Part shown: piece by piece, positions 1-6,646 of the stretch
How the letters are laid out: every line of letters starts with the position of its first letter
Position numbering within the stretch: the first letter of the stretch is position 1
NCBI GenBank assembly: GCA_029987235.1
Contig: DALTWF010000049.1
Coordinates: 1 to 8,476, forward strand
Length of the DNA: 8,476 nt
DNA from: Methanocorpusculum sp.
GTDB taxonomy: Archaea > Halobacteriota > Methanomicrobia > Methanomicrobiales > Methanocorpusculaceae
Direction of reading: 5' to 3'
Position numbers and translations under genes: made by a program
The notes under the pieces: model-generated
The model's input: the letters and a program-made list of their open reading frames with translations, nothing else
Databases searched by the model: none
Told to the model about the DNA's origin: nothing

Positions 1-44
1 TCTGCCGGAGTGCGGGGGCGGCGCAGGTGTGGCGCGAGGGGCGG

Positions 45-57
45 GCGGTTTTTTTTT
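45..57 (+). terminator. Possible oligo-T terminator of an unseen plus-strand gene
   Basis: A GCGG run is followed by nine T residues (49-57) on the plus strand. Archaeal RNA polymerase terminates at such T-runs, so this could end a plus-strand transcript entering from the left. No reading frame in bases 1-48 is recognisable as a gene end, so the link to a gene is inferred. The same 13 bases occur inverted at 241-253, which serve as the kinase terminator. Confidence 0.4.
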
Positions 58-60
58 GCT

Positions 61-240
61 TTAGCGGGGGAAGACGCGGATAGGCGCGGGTCTCTTCCGG
101 GGGGTCATCACCAGCAAAGGCTTGCTCAAACCTTCGGGCTTTGCCCTCAGGATGCTCCCGCGGGATTTCGCGTTTAGCACGCGACAAAAGCAAAAAGGAA
201 ACAAAGCGCGAAACGCACATGAAATAAAAACAAAAAAATA
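61..240. other. Intergenic hairpin cluster, no supported gene
   Basis: This stretch carries closely packed dyads. GGAAGA at 69-74 pairs with TCTTCC at 93-98, around an inner CGCG/CGCG at 75-78 and 85-88. AGCAA 113-117 pairs with TTGCT 122-126. GGGC 136-139 pairs with GCCC 143-146, extended by CCT 131-133 with AGG 149-151. The palindrome CCCGCGGG lies at 157-164, and CGCGT 169-173 pairs with ACGCG 179-183. The right part (about 184-240) is A-rich on the plus strand. A 64-codon frame exists on the minus strand (61-255), but its first codons are the poly-T terminator and its composition is not protein-like. It could be an interspersed palindromic repeat or a small structured RNA; I cannot tell which. 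Confidence 0.4.
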
Positions 241-249
241 AAAAAAAAA
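232..249 (-). terminator. Oligo-T terminator of the hybrid kinase gene
   Basis: On the minus strand the kinase stop codon (TAG, 256-258) is followed by only six bases, GTGCGG, and then ten T (249-240), one A and seven T (238-232). This is a strong archaeal-type T-tract terminator and gives a 3' untranslated region of about 10-25 bases. Confidence 0.75.
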
Positions 250-255
250 CCGCAC

Positions 256-3200
256 CTACCTCCCCAGAATACGCCCAAGAACCCCCATCAGCTTTTTAAC
301 ATCAACCGGCTTTGCAATATGCTCATTCATTCCCGCATCAAAAGCCGCCCTCCTGTCCTCCTCAAAAGCATTTGCCGTCATAGCAACAATCGGAATCGCA
401 TTATCGCACCCCTCAGGCAGCGCACGAATCTCCTTAGTTGCCTCATACCCGTCCATAATCGGCATCTGAATATCCATTAAAATAAGATCATACCGCCCCT
501 TTGCAACCTTTTTCATCTCATCAACCGCAAAACTGCCGTCCTCAACCGACGTAACATCAAAACCCGCCTCCCTCAAAACCTCCTCGGCAATTTCCCGGTT
601 CAACTCATTATCCTCAACCAGCAGAATCTTCTTACCCGCAAAATCCGGAGACTCAGCAAAATCCGCCGCCTCCCCAGGCTCATCAGTTACACCGCAGCAC
701 CTGGACAAAACCCGGTGAAGATCAGACGGAAACAGCGGCTTTGAGATAAAATCAGTAACCCCCGCCTCCTGCGCCTCATCAACAATATCCGAATAATCAT
801 ACGCCGTCAGAATAAAAATCGGCGCATCATTACCAATGACTTTACGAATCCGCCGCACAGTCTCAATACCATTCATATCAGGCATAAGCCAGTCCACAAT
901 ATACACCCTGAAACTCTCCCCGAACTGCATCGCCTCCTCAGCCCTGATAATCGCCTCATGACCCGTGACACACCACTCAGCCCGCAGACCGCACTCACGC
1001 ATCATCCGCGAAATACTGATACAGGTTCCCGAATCATCATCAACAACCAGACCACGCATCCCGTCAAGCTGCGCAATCTTTTCCGGCCCCTTATGCTGCG
1101 CCGCAAGTTTGAACTCGAAATTGACTTTCACCTCAGTACCCTTATTCTCCTCACTTGCAATAGAAATCGTTCCGCCCATCATATCAATAATATTCTTCGT
1201 AATCGCCATACCAAGACCCGTACCCTGAATACCCGAAACAGTAGACGAATTCACCCTTGTAAACGGATCATAAATTGTCTTCAGGAACTCATCCGACATA
1301 CCGATACCCGTATCCTTTATCCGGAACTCATACTTGGCATAACCGTTTTTCCCGCACGAGATTTCACTGACACGCACCGAAACAGTACCCCCCGCAGGCG
1401 TATACTTTATCGAATTGGATAAAATGTTTAAAAGCACCTGATTCAGCCGGAGCTTATCACAGACAATATCCTCATCATGAATATTTACCGTATCTATGAA
1501 GAACTCAAGCTGCTTATACTTGACATCAGCAGTCACAATATCCTTAAGAGCATGCAGAATCACAGACAGACTCTCCGGCTTCTCATTCAGATTCATCTTC
1601 CCCGACTCAATTCTTGACATATCCAAAACATCATTAATAAGACTTAAAAGATGATCCGAAGATTTTGCAATCTTGGAAAGATACTCCTGAACCATTTCCT
1701 TATTATCAATATGACTTGCAGCAAGACCCGTAAAACCGATAATAGCATTCATCGGCGTACGGATATCATGACTCATATTGTTTAAGAAAGTAGACTTCGC
1801 ACGGCTCGCCGCATTTGCAAGGGCAAGAGCACTTTTAAGATTCTCCTCCTGCTCCTTCTGCGCCGCAGTCTCCTTCGTGATATCAGTGAAACAAAACGCA
1901 GCATGATCCTCATCTTCACCGCTGATAACCAGGAACCGGTAATATTTAAGAGAAACGCCTGAAATATCACGAATGACCTCAGTAAAACTCCCCTCCGCCT
2001 TCAACCGGTCACGGATATAATCCGGCTGGACAACCATAAGCATACGCTCTTTATCCTCTTCATGCACATCCTCGTTGACATATTTCGTAATAGACTTGAA
2101 ATAATCCTCAATCTCACCATATTTATCCGTCAGATACTCATTTTTGCGGTAAGTATAAAGCTGCTTTTTCTCCACAAGGTCGACATAATATGCAGAAACA
2201 AAATTATCAACGAAAACTTTAAGGAACCGCTGAATAGTCTCCAGTTCATTCTGTTTTTTATGCTCCGCCTCAAGCTGATCCCGGATGAGTTTATCAACAT
2301 CACGAAACGCCATCACATACGATTTTTCAGTACTGCCGGCAATCCCGGCTTTTGCAAAGCATATCTGGCGGTAATCACTATTATCATCATCCGCACAGCG
2401 CAGATACGTAGTTGCATAAATACCGTTTTCAGGAGTATTTCTTATGATACTCTCAAGAGATGAAGCATCACGTACCTTCTGCCGATCCTCTTCTTTAACA
2501 TAAGTACTGATATACCTCTCTACCGACTCATTATACGGCAGATACCCGGGTTCACTGATAACAAACTCCCCTGGAATCTCTTCTGTTCCGGAACGGAATA
2601 AAGACAACTGATTGGAATCCGCATTCAAAAGCCACAAAGAGTTATATTCACGCGAAAGACCGTTAATCAGCGCCTCCTGTTTTCGTTCTTTGACAACAAG
2701 TTCGGTTACATCAGTAAAACCAAGAGAATAATGGTTTTCATCTGCACCCGAAGTCACATCAACACGGAAATATTTCGGAAGTCCTGATGAATTATCAGTG
2801 AGAGTAAAATTAAATCCGCTTGATTCTTTGAGACGTGCTTTGAGCGCACCCTCATCTGTCAGAAGATTCGAGAGAGTATCATCATCAGAGGCAAAGGTTT
2901 TCAGTATCAGAGCAAAGTTGTCATGATAGGAACCGGACAGTTTACAAGGAATAACAGCAGTTTCACAGACACCCCGCATTTTTTCAGACACAGCCGGGTC
3001 ACAATGCACCAGAGTTACACCGTCTTCAAAACCGCAGTAGAACACAGCAGAGAAACTGCTCATCAGATAACGTGCAATGGAATTGATGCGCCCAAGTTCC
3101 GCAGCATTCATCTTATCCTCATGAATATCCTTTACCCCGAACAGCACAAGGTTTTTCCCGTCGGCATCAGGGATATGAAAAGCCCTGAGAAGTTTCCAGC

Positions 3201-4356
3201 GGATTTCCGGATTTTCATGTGAGCGGCTGCGATACATTAACTGACTGCAGGTGTTTGAATGAGCAATAGCAAGGACATTTTCTTTCGTGAAGAACCGCAG
3301 AGCTTTCTCCTTATCATCTTCAAAGAAATTGGTCTGAATATGCTTATCCATAAAGGAAAACACATTCTGCCCGATAAGACACGGTGTGGCTTTTCCCCCC
3401 GCAGCATTTTGTTTACTAAGATAAACATAGAATTCCTCACTGTCGGCATTGATGAGATAAAGTCTTTCATACTCATCTGACAAGACCTGCAGCATTTTTG
3501 TGGTGGTATCAGAAGTGGTTTTTTCAGAAGTGATGTTGCGGATAGTCAGCAGTGCCCCGTGCTCGACACCCGGCTTATTATAGGGAATAAATTTTAACTG
3601 ACGCCATTCTTCCTTTCCGCCGGCATTTACACGACAGTTGATGACATAAGGTTTATTGGCCGAAAGAACCGTGATGAGATTGTCTGTTTGTACGGCCTGC
3701 TTAATACGCGAATGCTCTTCAGGAACAACAACCTCCTCAACAAAAAGAACAGCGCGCTTTTTGAAATTCTCCTCACCAATATGCCGCTCAAAGAAATCAC
3801 CGCAGATTCCCGAATCTTTATAATGGATTTCCTCCCCGGTATCAAGATTGATAAAAAGAACCAGGTCGTTTTCGCCGGTGAGATTTTCAATAACACTGAG
3901 ATATTCCTGATTATGGCGTTTTTGCTGTTCATCAAGCTGATATTGAATCAAATCAGTAATATCAAGGTGATAACCTTCCAGACGGATTCCTTTGGTATAA
4001 GAGAAGTTGCGGTTCCCGATAGAACGCAGGATACGGGTCTTGCCGTCTGCATTTTTCCAGGGATACTGAAACTCGGACTGAACCCCGGCAATCATTTTTT
4101 CCGTGACATCTTTTGATATATCGACATATTCCGCAGGCAGCCGCATTGCCCATTCCCGAAAAGCTTCTTCAGGCGTGAGCCCCTGCTCAAGTCCAAGCAG
4201 TTCACGGGCGATATTGTCTAAGTAAAGACGCTGGTCTCTGCCTTCCTCTGCTTCCATAGCCCACATGCCGAAATTTGCTTTGGCAAGTAAGTGCGGGTCC
4301 ATAGGAACCGAACCAAGGGTTGGTGACGGTTTATCATATCGGGACTTGTCTTTCAT
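256..4356 (-). CDS. Soluble hybrid sensor histidine kinase with six PAS-like modules and two receiver domains
   Basis: This 1366-residue protein should autophosphorylate on a histidine and pass phosphate to its own receivers. It has no signal peptide or membrane segment, so it acts in the cytoplasm. Six PAS-like modules lie at about 22-135, 152-278, 287-415, 425-553, 562-690 and 706-829, most ending in an F-x-D-I/V-T-like strand. A short helix (830-855) leads into HisKA with the H-box NMSHDIRTPMN (His863). The HATPase follows: N-box around N977/N981, DTGIG 1015-1019, DPF 1030-1032, GTGLG 1045-1049. Receiver 1 (about 1101-1220) has D1106/D1107, phospho-acceptor D1155 and K1206. Receiver 2 (about 1242-1362) has E1248/D1249, D1295 and K1349. 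All catalytic residues look intact. There is no Hpt domain and no output domain, so phosphate must leave through an unlinked partner. Ligands of the PAS modules are unknown. The gene is monocistronic, with its own promoter and terminator. The ATG at 4354-4356 fits the TATA position. The H-box and receiver 1 resemble kinases of clostridial bacteria, which suggests transfer. Confidence 0.95.
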   Translation of the reverse strand: MKDKSRYDKPSPTLGSVPMDPHLLAKANFGMWAMEAEEGRDQRLYLDNIARELLGLEQGLTPEEAFREWAMRLPAEYVDISKDVTEKMIAGVQSEFQYPWKNADGKTRILRSIGNRNFSYTKGIRLEGYHLDITDLIQYQLDEQQKRHNQEYLSVIENLTGENDLVLFINLDTGEEIHYKDSGICGDFFERHIGEENFKKRAVLFVEEVVVPEEHSRIKQAVQTDNLITVLSANKPYVINCRVNAGGKEEWRQLKFIPYNKPGVEHGALLTIRNITSEKTTSDTTTKMLQVLSDEYERLYLINADSEEFYVYLSKQNAAGGKATPCLIGQNVFSFMDKHIQTNFFEDDKEKALRFFTKENVLAIAHSNTCSQLMYRSRSHENPEIRWKLLRAFHIPDADGKNLVLFGVKDIHEDKMNAAELGRINSIARYLMSSFSAVFYCGFEDGVTLVHCDPAVSEKMRGVCETAVIPCKLSGSYHDNFALILKTFASDDDTLSNLLTDEGALKARLKESSGFNFTLTDNSSGLPKYFRVDVTSGADENHYSLGFTDVTELVVKERKQEALINGLSREYNSLWLLNADSNQLSLFRSGTEEIPGEFVISEPGYLPYNESVERYISTYVKEEDRQKVRDASSLESIIRNTPENGIYATTYLRCADDDNSDYRQICFAKAGIAGSTEKSYVMAFRDVDKLIRDQLEAEHKKQNELETIQRFLKVFVDNFVSAYYVDLVEKKQLYTYRKNEYLTDKYGEIEDYFKSITKYVNEDVHEEDKERMLMVVQPDYIRDRLKAEGSFTEVIRDISGVSLKYYRFLVISGEDEDHAAFCFTDITKETAAQKEQEENLKSALALANAASRAKSTFLNNMSHDIRTPMNAIIGFTGLAASHIDNKEMVQEYLSKIAKSSDHLLSLINDVLDMSRIESGKMNLNEKPESLSVILHALKDIVTADVKYKQLEFFIDTVNIHDEDIVCDKLRLNQVLLNILSNSIKYTPAGGTVSVRVSEISCGKNGYAKYEFRIKDTGIGMSDEFLKTIYDPFTRVNSSTVSGIQGTGLGMAITKNIIDMMGGTISIASEENKGTEVKVNFEFKLAAQHKGPEKIAQLDGMRGLVVDDDSGTCISISRMMRECGLRAEWCVTGHEAIIRAEEAMQFGESFRVYIVDWLMPDMNGIETVRRIRKVIGNDAPIFILTAYDYSDIVDEAQEAGVTDFISKPLFPSDLHRVLSRCCGVTDEPGEAADFAESPDFAGKKILLVEDNELNREIAEEVLREAGFDVTSVEDGSFAVDEMKKVAKGRYDLILMDIQMPIMDGYEATKEIRALPEGCDNAIPIVAMTANAFEEDRRAAFDAGMNEHIAKPVDVKKLMGVLGRILGR
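1837..3486 (-). repeat. Tandem duplication of a two-module sensory unit inside the kinase
   Basis: Residues 291-565 and 566-840 of the kinase are diverged copies of one unit of about 275 residues. The first half of each copy opens with LS-x-EY-x-x-L-x-L-x-NADS (residues 292-306 and 567-581). The second half of each ends with D-x-SG ... KY(F/Y)R ... V-x-SG-x-DE-x-H ... FTD(V/I)T (about 521-551 and 797-827). Tyr296 and Tyr571 are 275 apart, and Phe547 and Phe823 are 276 apart. Module 2 (about 152-278, with L-FINLDTGEE) resembles the first half, giving an order of roughly A-A-B-A-B. Confidence 0.75.
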
Positions 4357-4379
4357 AGTTATAATAATTATATCATCAC

Positions 4380-4387
4380 AATATAAA
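4380..4387 (-). promoter_or_regulatory. TATA box of the kinase gene, probably leaderless
   Basis: The minus strand reads TTTATATT, centred about 28 bases before the kinase ATG. With the usual archaeal spacing of about 25 bases, transcription would start within a few bases of the ATG. No Shine-Dalgarno sequence lies in the AT-rich bases just before the start, which fits a leaderless or near-leaderless mRNA. Confidence 0.6.
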
Positions 4388-4473
4388 TCTGTGTCGGTGA
4401 TTTCAGCTTTGAAAAGCAGCGGGACACAGCTTACAAAAAGAAAAGTGACATGGTGTATGTTTTAAGTTCACCC

Positions 4474-4586
4474 GCCGGAAAAAAGTCACCGGCAAAAAAT
4501 CCCCGGCAGATTATACCGCCTGATACCCCCGCAAAGAAAAACACCCGGCCGACTGACACACACAAAAAAATATTGAGAGAAAAAAA
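4474..4586 (-). terminator. Serial T-run terminator downstream of tfb
   Basis: On the minus strand four T-tracts follow the tfb stop codon: T7 at 4586-4580 directly after TAA, T7 at 4570-4564, T6 at 4499-4494 and T6 at 4484-4479. The last two each lie between CCGGC/GCCGG pieces (4503-4507, 4489-4493, 4474-4478), which can pair with each other. Because tfb and the kinase point the same way, this series probably stops tfb readthrough before the kinase promoter. The role of the two distal T-tracts is inferred. Confidence 0.65.
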
Positions 4587-5612
4587 TTATAAAATAATCT
4601 CAATATCCAGCTGCTCGGCAAGTTCCTTATACCGGTTCCTGATAGTAACCTCAGTAACACCCGCCACATCCGCAACCTCGCGCTGCGTTCTTCTCTCACC
4701 GGAAAGAATCGAAGAAATATAAATTGCAGCCGCAGCAACACCGGTCGGACCGCGACCCGAAGTCAGCTCACGCTCGCCCGCCTGCTTTAAAATCTCCATA
4801 GCACGCGACTGCACCTCGCCTTTGAGACCAAGACCTGAACAGAACCGCGGAACATAGTCCCCCGGAGAAGTCGGTAACAGTTTCAGACCGAGTTCACGGG
4901 AAATGAACCGGTACGTTCTTCCAATCTCCTTACGCGAGACACGCGAAACCTCTGCAATTTCATCAAGCGTACGCGGAACATTGCACTGACGGCATGCCGC
5001 ATAAAGCGCTGCTGCTGCAACACCTTCGATACTTCTGCCGCGGATTAAGTTCTTGTCCACCGCATCACGATAGACAACCGCCGCCGTCTCACGCACATTT
5101 CTCGGAAGACCGAGAGCAGAAGCCATACGGTCCAGTTCGGAAAGAGCGAATGCAAGATTGCGCTCCGTTGCATTCGAAACCCGGATACGTCTCTGCCATT
5201 TCCGGAGGCGGTATAACTGGGCACGGTTCTTGGACGAAATCGCACGGCCGTACGAATCACGGTTTCTCCAGTCAATCATTGTGGACAGACCCTTATCATG
5301 AATGGTAAAAGTCATCGGCGCACCGACACGCGACCGCTTCATTCTCTGGTCGTGGTCAAAAGCACGCCACTCCGGTCCCCGGTCGATAAAGTCATCATCC
5401 AGCACAAGACCGCAGTTCTGGCATACCAGCTCCGCACGCTCATAATCGTGCACCAGCTGACGGCTGCCGCACTCCGGACAAACCGTAACACCAGTCTCAC
5501 CAGTCGTCTGCTTTTCCTTTTCCTTCGGAGCCGCTGCAATACCTGCACGCTCCTTCATTTTTTCACGCTGCTGTCTGAGCTGCTTGAGTTTTTCTATTTC
5601 TGTTTCTGCCAT
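4587..5612 (-). CDS. tfb: Transcription initiation factor IIB (TFB)
   Basis: TFB recruits RNA polymerase to the TBP-TATA complex and helps set the start site. The 341-residue protein has the family order: a basic, Lys/Glu-rich N-terminal extension (1-42), a zinc ribbon with C45, C48, C64 and C67, and the conserved B-reader/linker (about 76-112, including GPEWRAFD and RVGAPMT). Two cyclin-like repeats follow (about 148-240 and 250-335). The second contains a helix-turn-helix (about 308-332, TQREVADVAGVTEVTIRNRY) expected to contact the BRE. Length is normal apart from the roughly 40-residue N-terminal extension. I see no intein or frameshift. The start is supported by a strong AGGAGG eight bases upstream, and it overlaps the end of gar1 by 19 bases, so the two are co-transcribed. 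Many methanogens carry more than one TFB; this sequence cannot show whether it is the only copy. Confidence 0.97.
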   Translation of the reverse strand: MAETEIEKLKQLRQQREKMKERAGIAAAPKEKEKQTTGETGVTVCPECGSRQLVHDYERAELVCQNCGLVLDDDFIDRGPEWRAFDHDQRMKRSRVGAPMTFTIHDKGLSTMIDWRNRDSYGRAISSKNRAQLYRLRKWQRRIRVSNATERNLAFALSELDRMASALGLPRNVRETAAVVYRDAVDKNLIRGRSIEGVAAAALYAACRQCNVPRTLDEIAEVSRVSRKEIGRTYRFISRELGLKLLPTSPGDYVPRFCSGLGLKGEVQSRAMEILKQAGERELTSGRGPTGVAAAAIYISSILSGERRTQREVADVAGVTEVTIRNRYKELAEQLDIEIIL

Positions 5613-5893
5613 CGCTTGTTCCTCCTATCTTTCCTGAACTTCCCCGACCGGTCGGATTTTTCTTCAGGGATAACATACAGCATATCGCCGACACTGATTC
5701 CCGCCGGGTCAGATTCACAAAGCACAGTTAAATACGGATGTGCAACACTTCCGTATAAATCGACAATCTTTCCCACCGGCTTTTCATTACTTGCGGCAAC
5801 TTTTGCATACAGGGGAGGCAGTTGACCTGCATCGCTTTTTACGATAAGCAGTCTTTGCCCGATATGAGACGTAACTTCCCCCGCCGGTTTCAT
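5594..5893 (-). CDS. gar1: H/ACA ribonucleoprotein subunit Gar1
   Basis: Gar1 is a subunit of the archaeal H/ACA RNP, with Cbf5, Nop10 and L7Ae, which makes guide-RNA-directed pseudouridines in rRNA. The 99-residue protein shows the small beta-barrel core, with the recognisable segment VGKIVDLYGSVAHPYLTV (40-57) followed by a GDMLYVI strand (69-75). It ends in a short basic tail (79-99, rich in Lys and Arg) likely to touch RNA. Length is typical for archaeal Gar1. The ATG is preceded by GAGG (5900-5903) with six bases between. Its 3' end runs 19 bases into tfb in another frame, and the tfb ribosome site lies inside it. Adjacency of gar1 and tfb is a recurrent euryarchaeal arrangement. Confidence 0.93.
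   Translation of the reverse strand: MKPAGEVTSHIGQRLLIVKSDAGQLPPLYAKVAASNEKPVGKIVDLYGSVAHPYLTVLCESDPAGISVGDMLYVIPEEKSDRSGKFRKDRRNKRWQKQK
5621..5626 (-). promoter_or_regulatory. Shine-Dalgarno site of tfb inside gar1
   Basis: The minus strand reads AGGAGG, eight bases before the tfb ATG. It lies in the last codons of gar1, so tfb can load its own ribosomes or be translationally coupled. It is the strongest ribosome-binding site in the window and fixes the tfb start. Confidence 0.8.
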
Positions 5894-5943
5894 GAAATGC
5901 CTCGCTTAGCTATTTCTCCGCGATTAAACCACAGAGTATATAT

Positions 5944-6000
5944 GCAATATATAATGCAGTGATACTTCTATAAATACTTTCCCGAAAACCAGATATAAAG
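5944..6000 (-). promoter_or_regulatory. Promoter region of gar1-tfb with three TATA-like boxes
   Basis: The 108-base gap between the PHP gene stop and gar1 holds three minus-strand TATA-like elements: CTTTATAT at 5993-6000, TATTTATAG at 5968-5976 and TTATATAT at 5947-5954. Expected starts would be near 5970, 5946 and 5925, leaving leaders of about 77, 53 and 32 bases. All of these include the gar1 GAGG. The box at 5947-5954 gives the most ordinary leader. There is no clear T-run terminator for the PHP gene here, so readthrough from srp19 is also possible. Confidence 0.55.
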
Positions 6001-6001
6001 A

Positions 6002-6646
6002 TTAGTGTTTGAGAATGTCAGATGCCGTAAGCGCCAGCACCGCTTTTGCCTCGGCTTCCGACATTCCCGCCCCGCGTGCCACAAGAAAACGCATCTTTTC
6101 ATCTATAATATCATCGGGCGAATGAATATCAGACTCCACAACAAATGATGCACCCGCGCGCATCCCTGACTGATAAACATGACCATTTGTTTTATTGTGC
6201 CCGTTGCGCGAGGTAAGCTCCAGACGCACCCCGTTTTTGGCAGCCATCTGACAGTCGATATCAGAAATCATACCCGGATGAGCAAGGATATCGACATACG
6301 GCGAAAGCACCGCAGCCGAATTTGTTCCCGGACAGACCGGTTCGGTTACTGTTTCCCCGTGAACAACCACAATTTCCGCACCGAGCCGCTTTGCCTCGCA
6401 GGCAAGTTCATTAATCTGCACCGGCGGAACATGAGTTAATTCAACACCAACATAGAGTTTTATGCCGTAGAGTTCAGCCGACTTCTTTACTTTTTTCTGG
6501 GCGGCTATAATTTCTTCGACATTGGAAAAGTCCGTATGGTCCGTAATCGCCATTTCAGTATAACCGCATACCGCCATTCTGCGAATCAGTTCGGTGGGAA
6601 TTAATTCTCCGTCGGAAAGCGTGGTGTGAGTGTGGAAATCGTACAT
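6002..6646 (-). CDS. PHP-family metal-dependent phosphoesterase (histidinol-phosphatase-like)
   Basis: This 214-residue protein has the full PHP metal-binding set: HTHT (H5, H7), D12, ITDHTD (D36, H37), GVELTH (E69), VVHG (H96), AHPG (H123) and ESDIH (D173, H175). It should therefore be an active hydrolase with a (beta/alpha) barrel and a di- or trinuclear metal centre. It belongs to the small stand-alone PHP proteins usually annotated as histidinol-phosphatase-domain proteins in methanogens. The true substrate is unknown, and no histidine-biosynthesis gene lies nearby. It overlaps srp19 by one base (TAATG), so the two are translationally coupled. GGAG about 11 bases upstream is a weak ribosome site. 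Archaeal RNase P subunit Rpp30 shares the fold, but Rpp30 is generally not a metal-dependent enzyme; the intact metal ligands here argue against it. Confidence 0.9.
   Translation of the reverse strand: MYDFHTHTTLSDGELIPTELIRRMAVCGYTEMAITDHTDFSNVEEIIAAQKKVKKSAELYGIKLYVGVELTHVPPVQINELACEAKRLGAEIVVVHGETVTEPVCPGTNSAAVLSPYVDILAHPGMISDIDCQMAAKNGVRLELTSRNGHNKTNGHVYQSGMRAGASFVVESDIHSPDDIIDEKMRFLVARGAGMSEAEAKAVLALTASDILKH

Noticed and set aside
104..153. Possible C/D box guide RNA on the minus strand (GTGATGA and CTGA)
   Set aside because: The boxes are in the wrong order (CTGA lies 5' of GTGATGA), and no CTGA follows the C-like box before the T-run, so a standard C/D RNA cannot be drawn.
61..255. 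64-codon minus-strand frame starting directly after the kinase stop
   Set aside because: Its GTG start and first codons are the poly-T terminator (a run of Phe), the rest overlaps GC hairpins, and there is no ribosome site. It is better explained as noncoding or repeat DNA.
958..1422. 154-codon plus-strand frame
   Set aside because: It lies antisense within the kinase ATPase/receiver region, is rich in Thr, Arg and His as expected of a shadow frame, and has no recognisable domain.
3688..4116. 142-codon plus-strand frame
   Set aside because: It is antisense to the conserved first and second PAS-like modules of the kinase, with no motif or start signal.
4450..4722. 90-codon plus-strand frame entering tfb
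   Set aside because: It runs through the tfb terminator and antisense to the TFB C-terminus. Composition is Lys/Pro-rich from A-runs and there is no family resemblance.
5298..5825. 175-codon plus-strand frame
   Set aside because: It is antisense to the tfb zinc-ribbon region and gar1, both of which are clearly recognised.
6002..6646. RNase P subunit Rpp30 (rnp3) as the identity of the PHP gene
   Set aside because: All PHP metal ligands are present and the sequence matches stand-alone PHP phosphatases better. Rpp30 generally lacks the full set.
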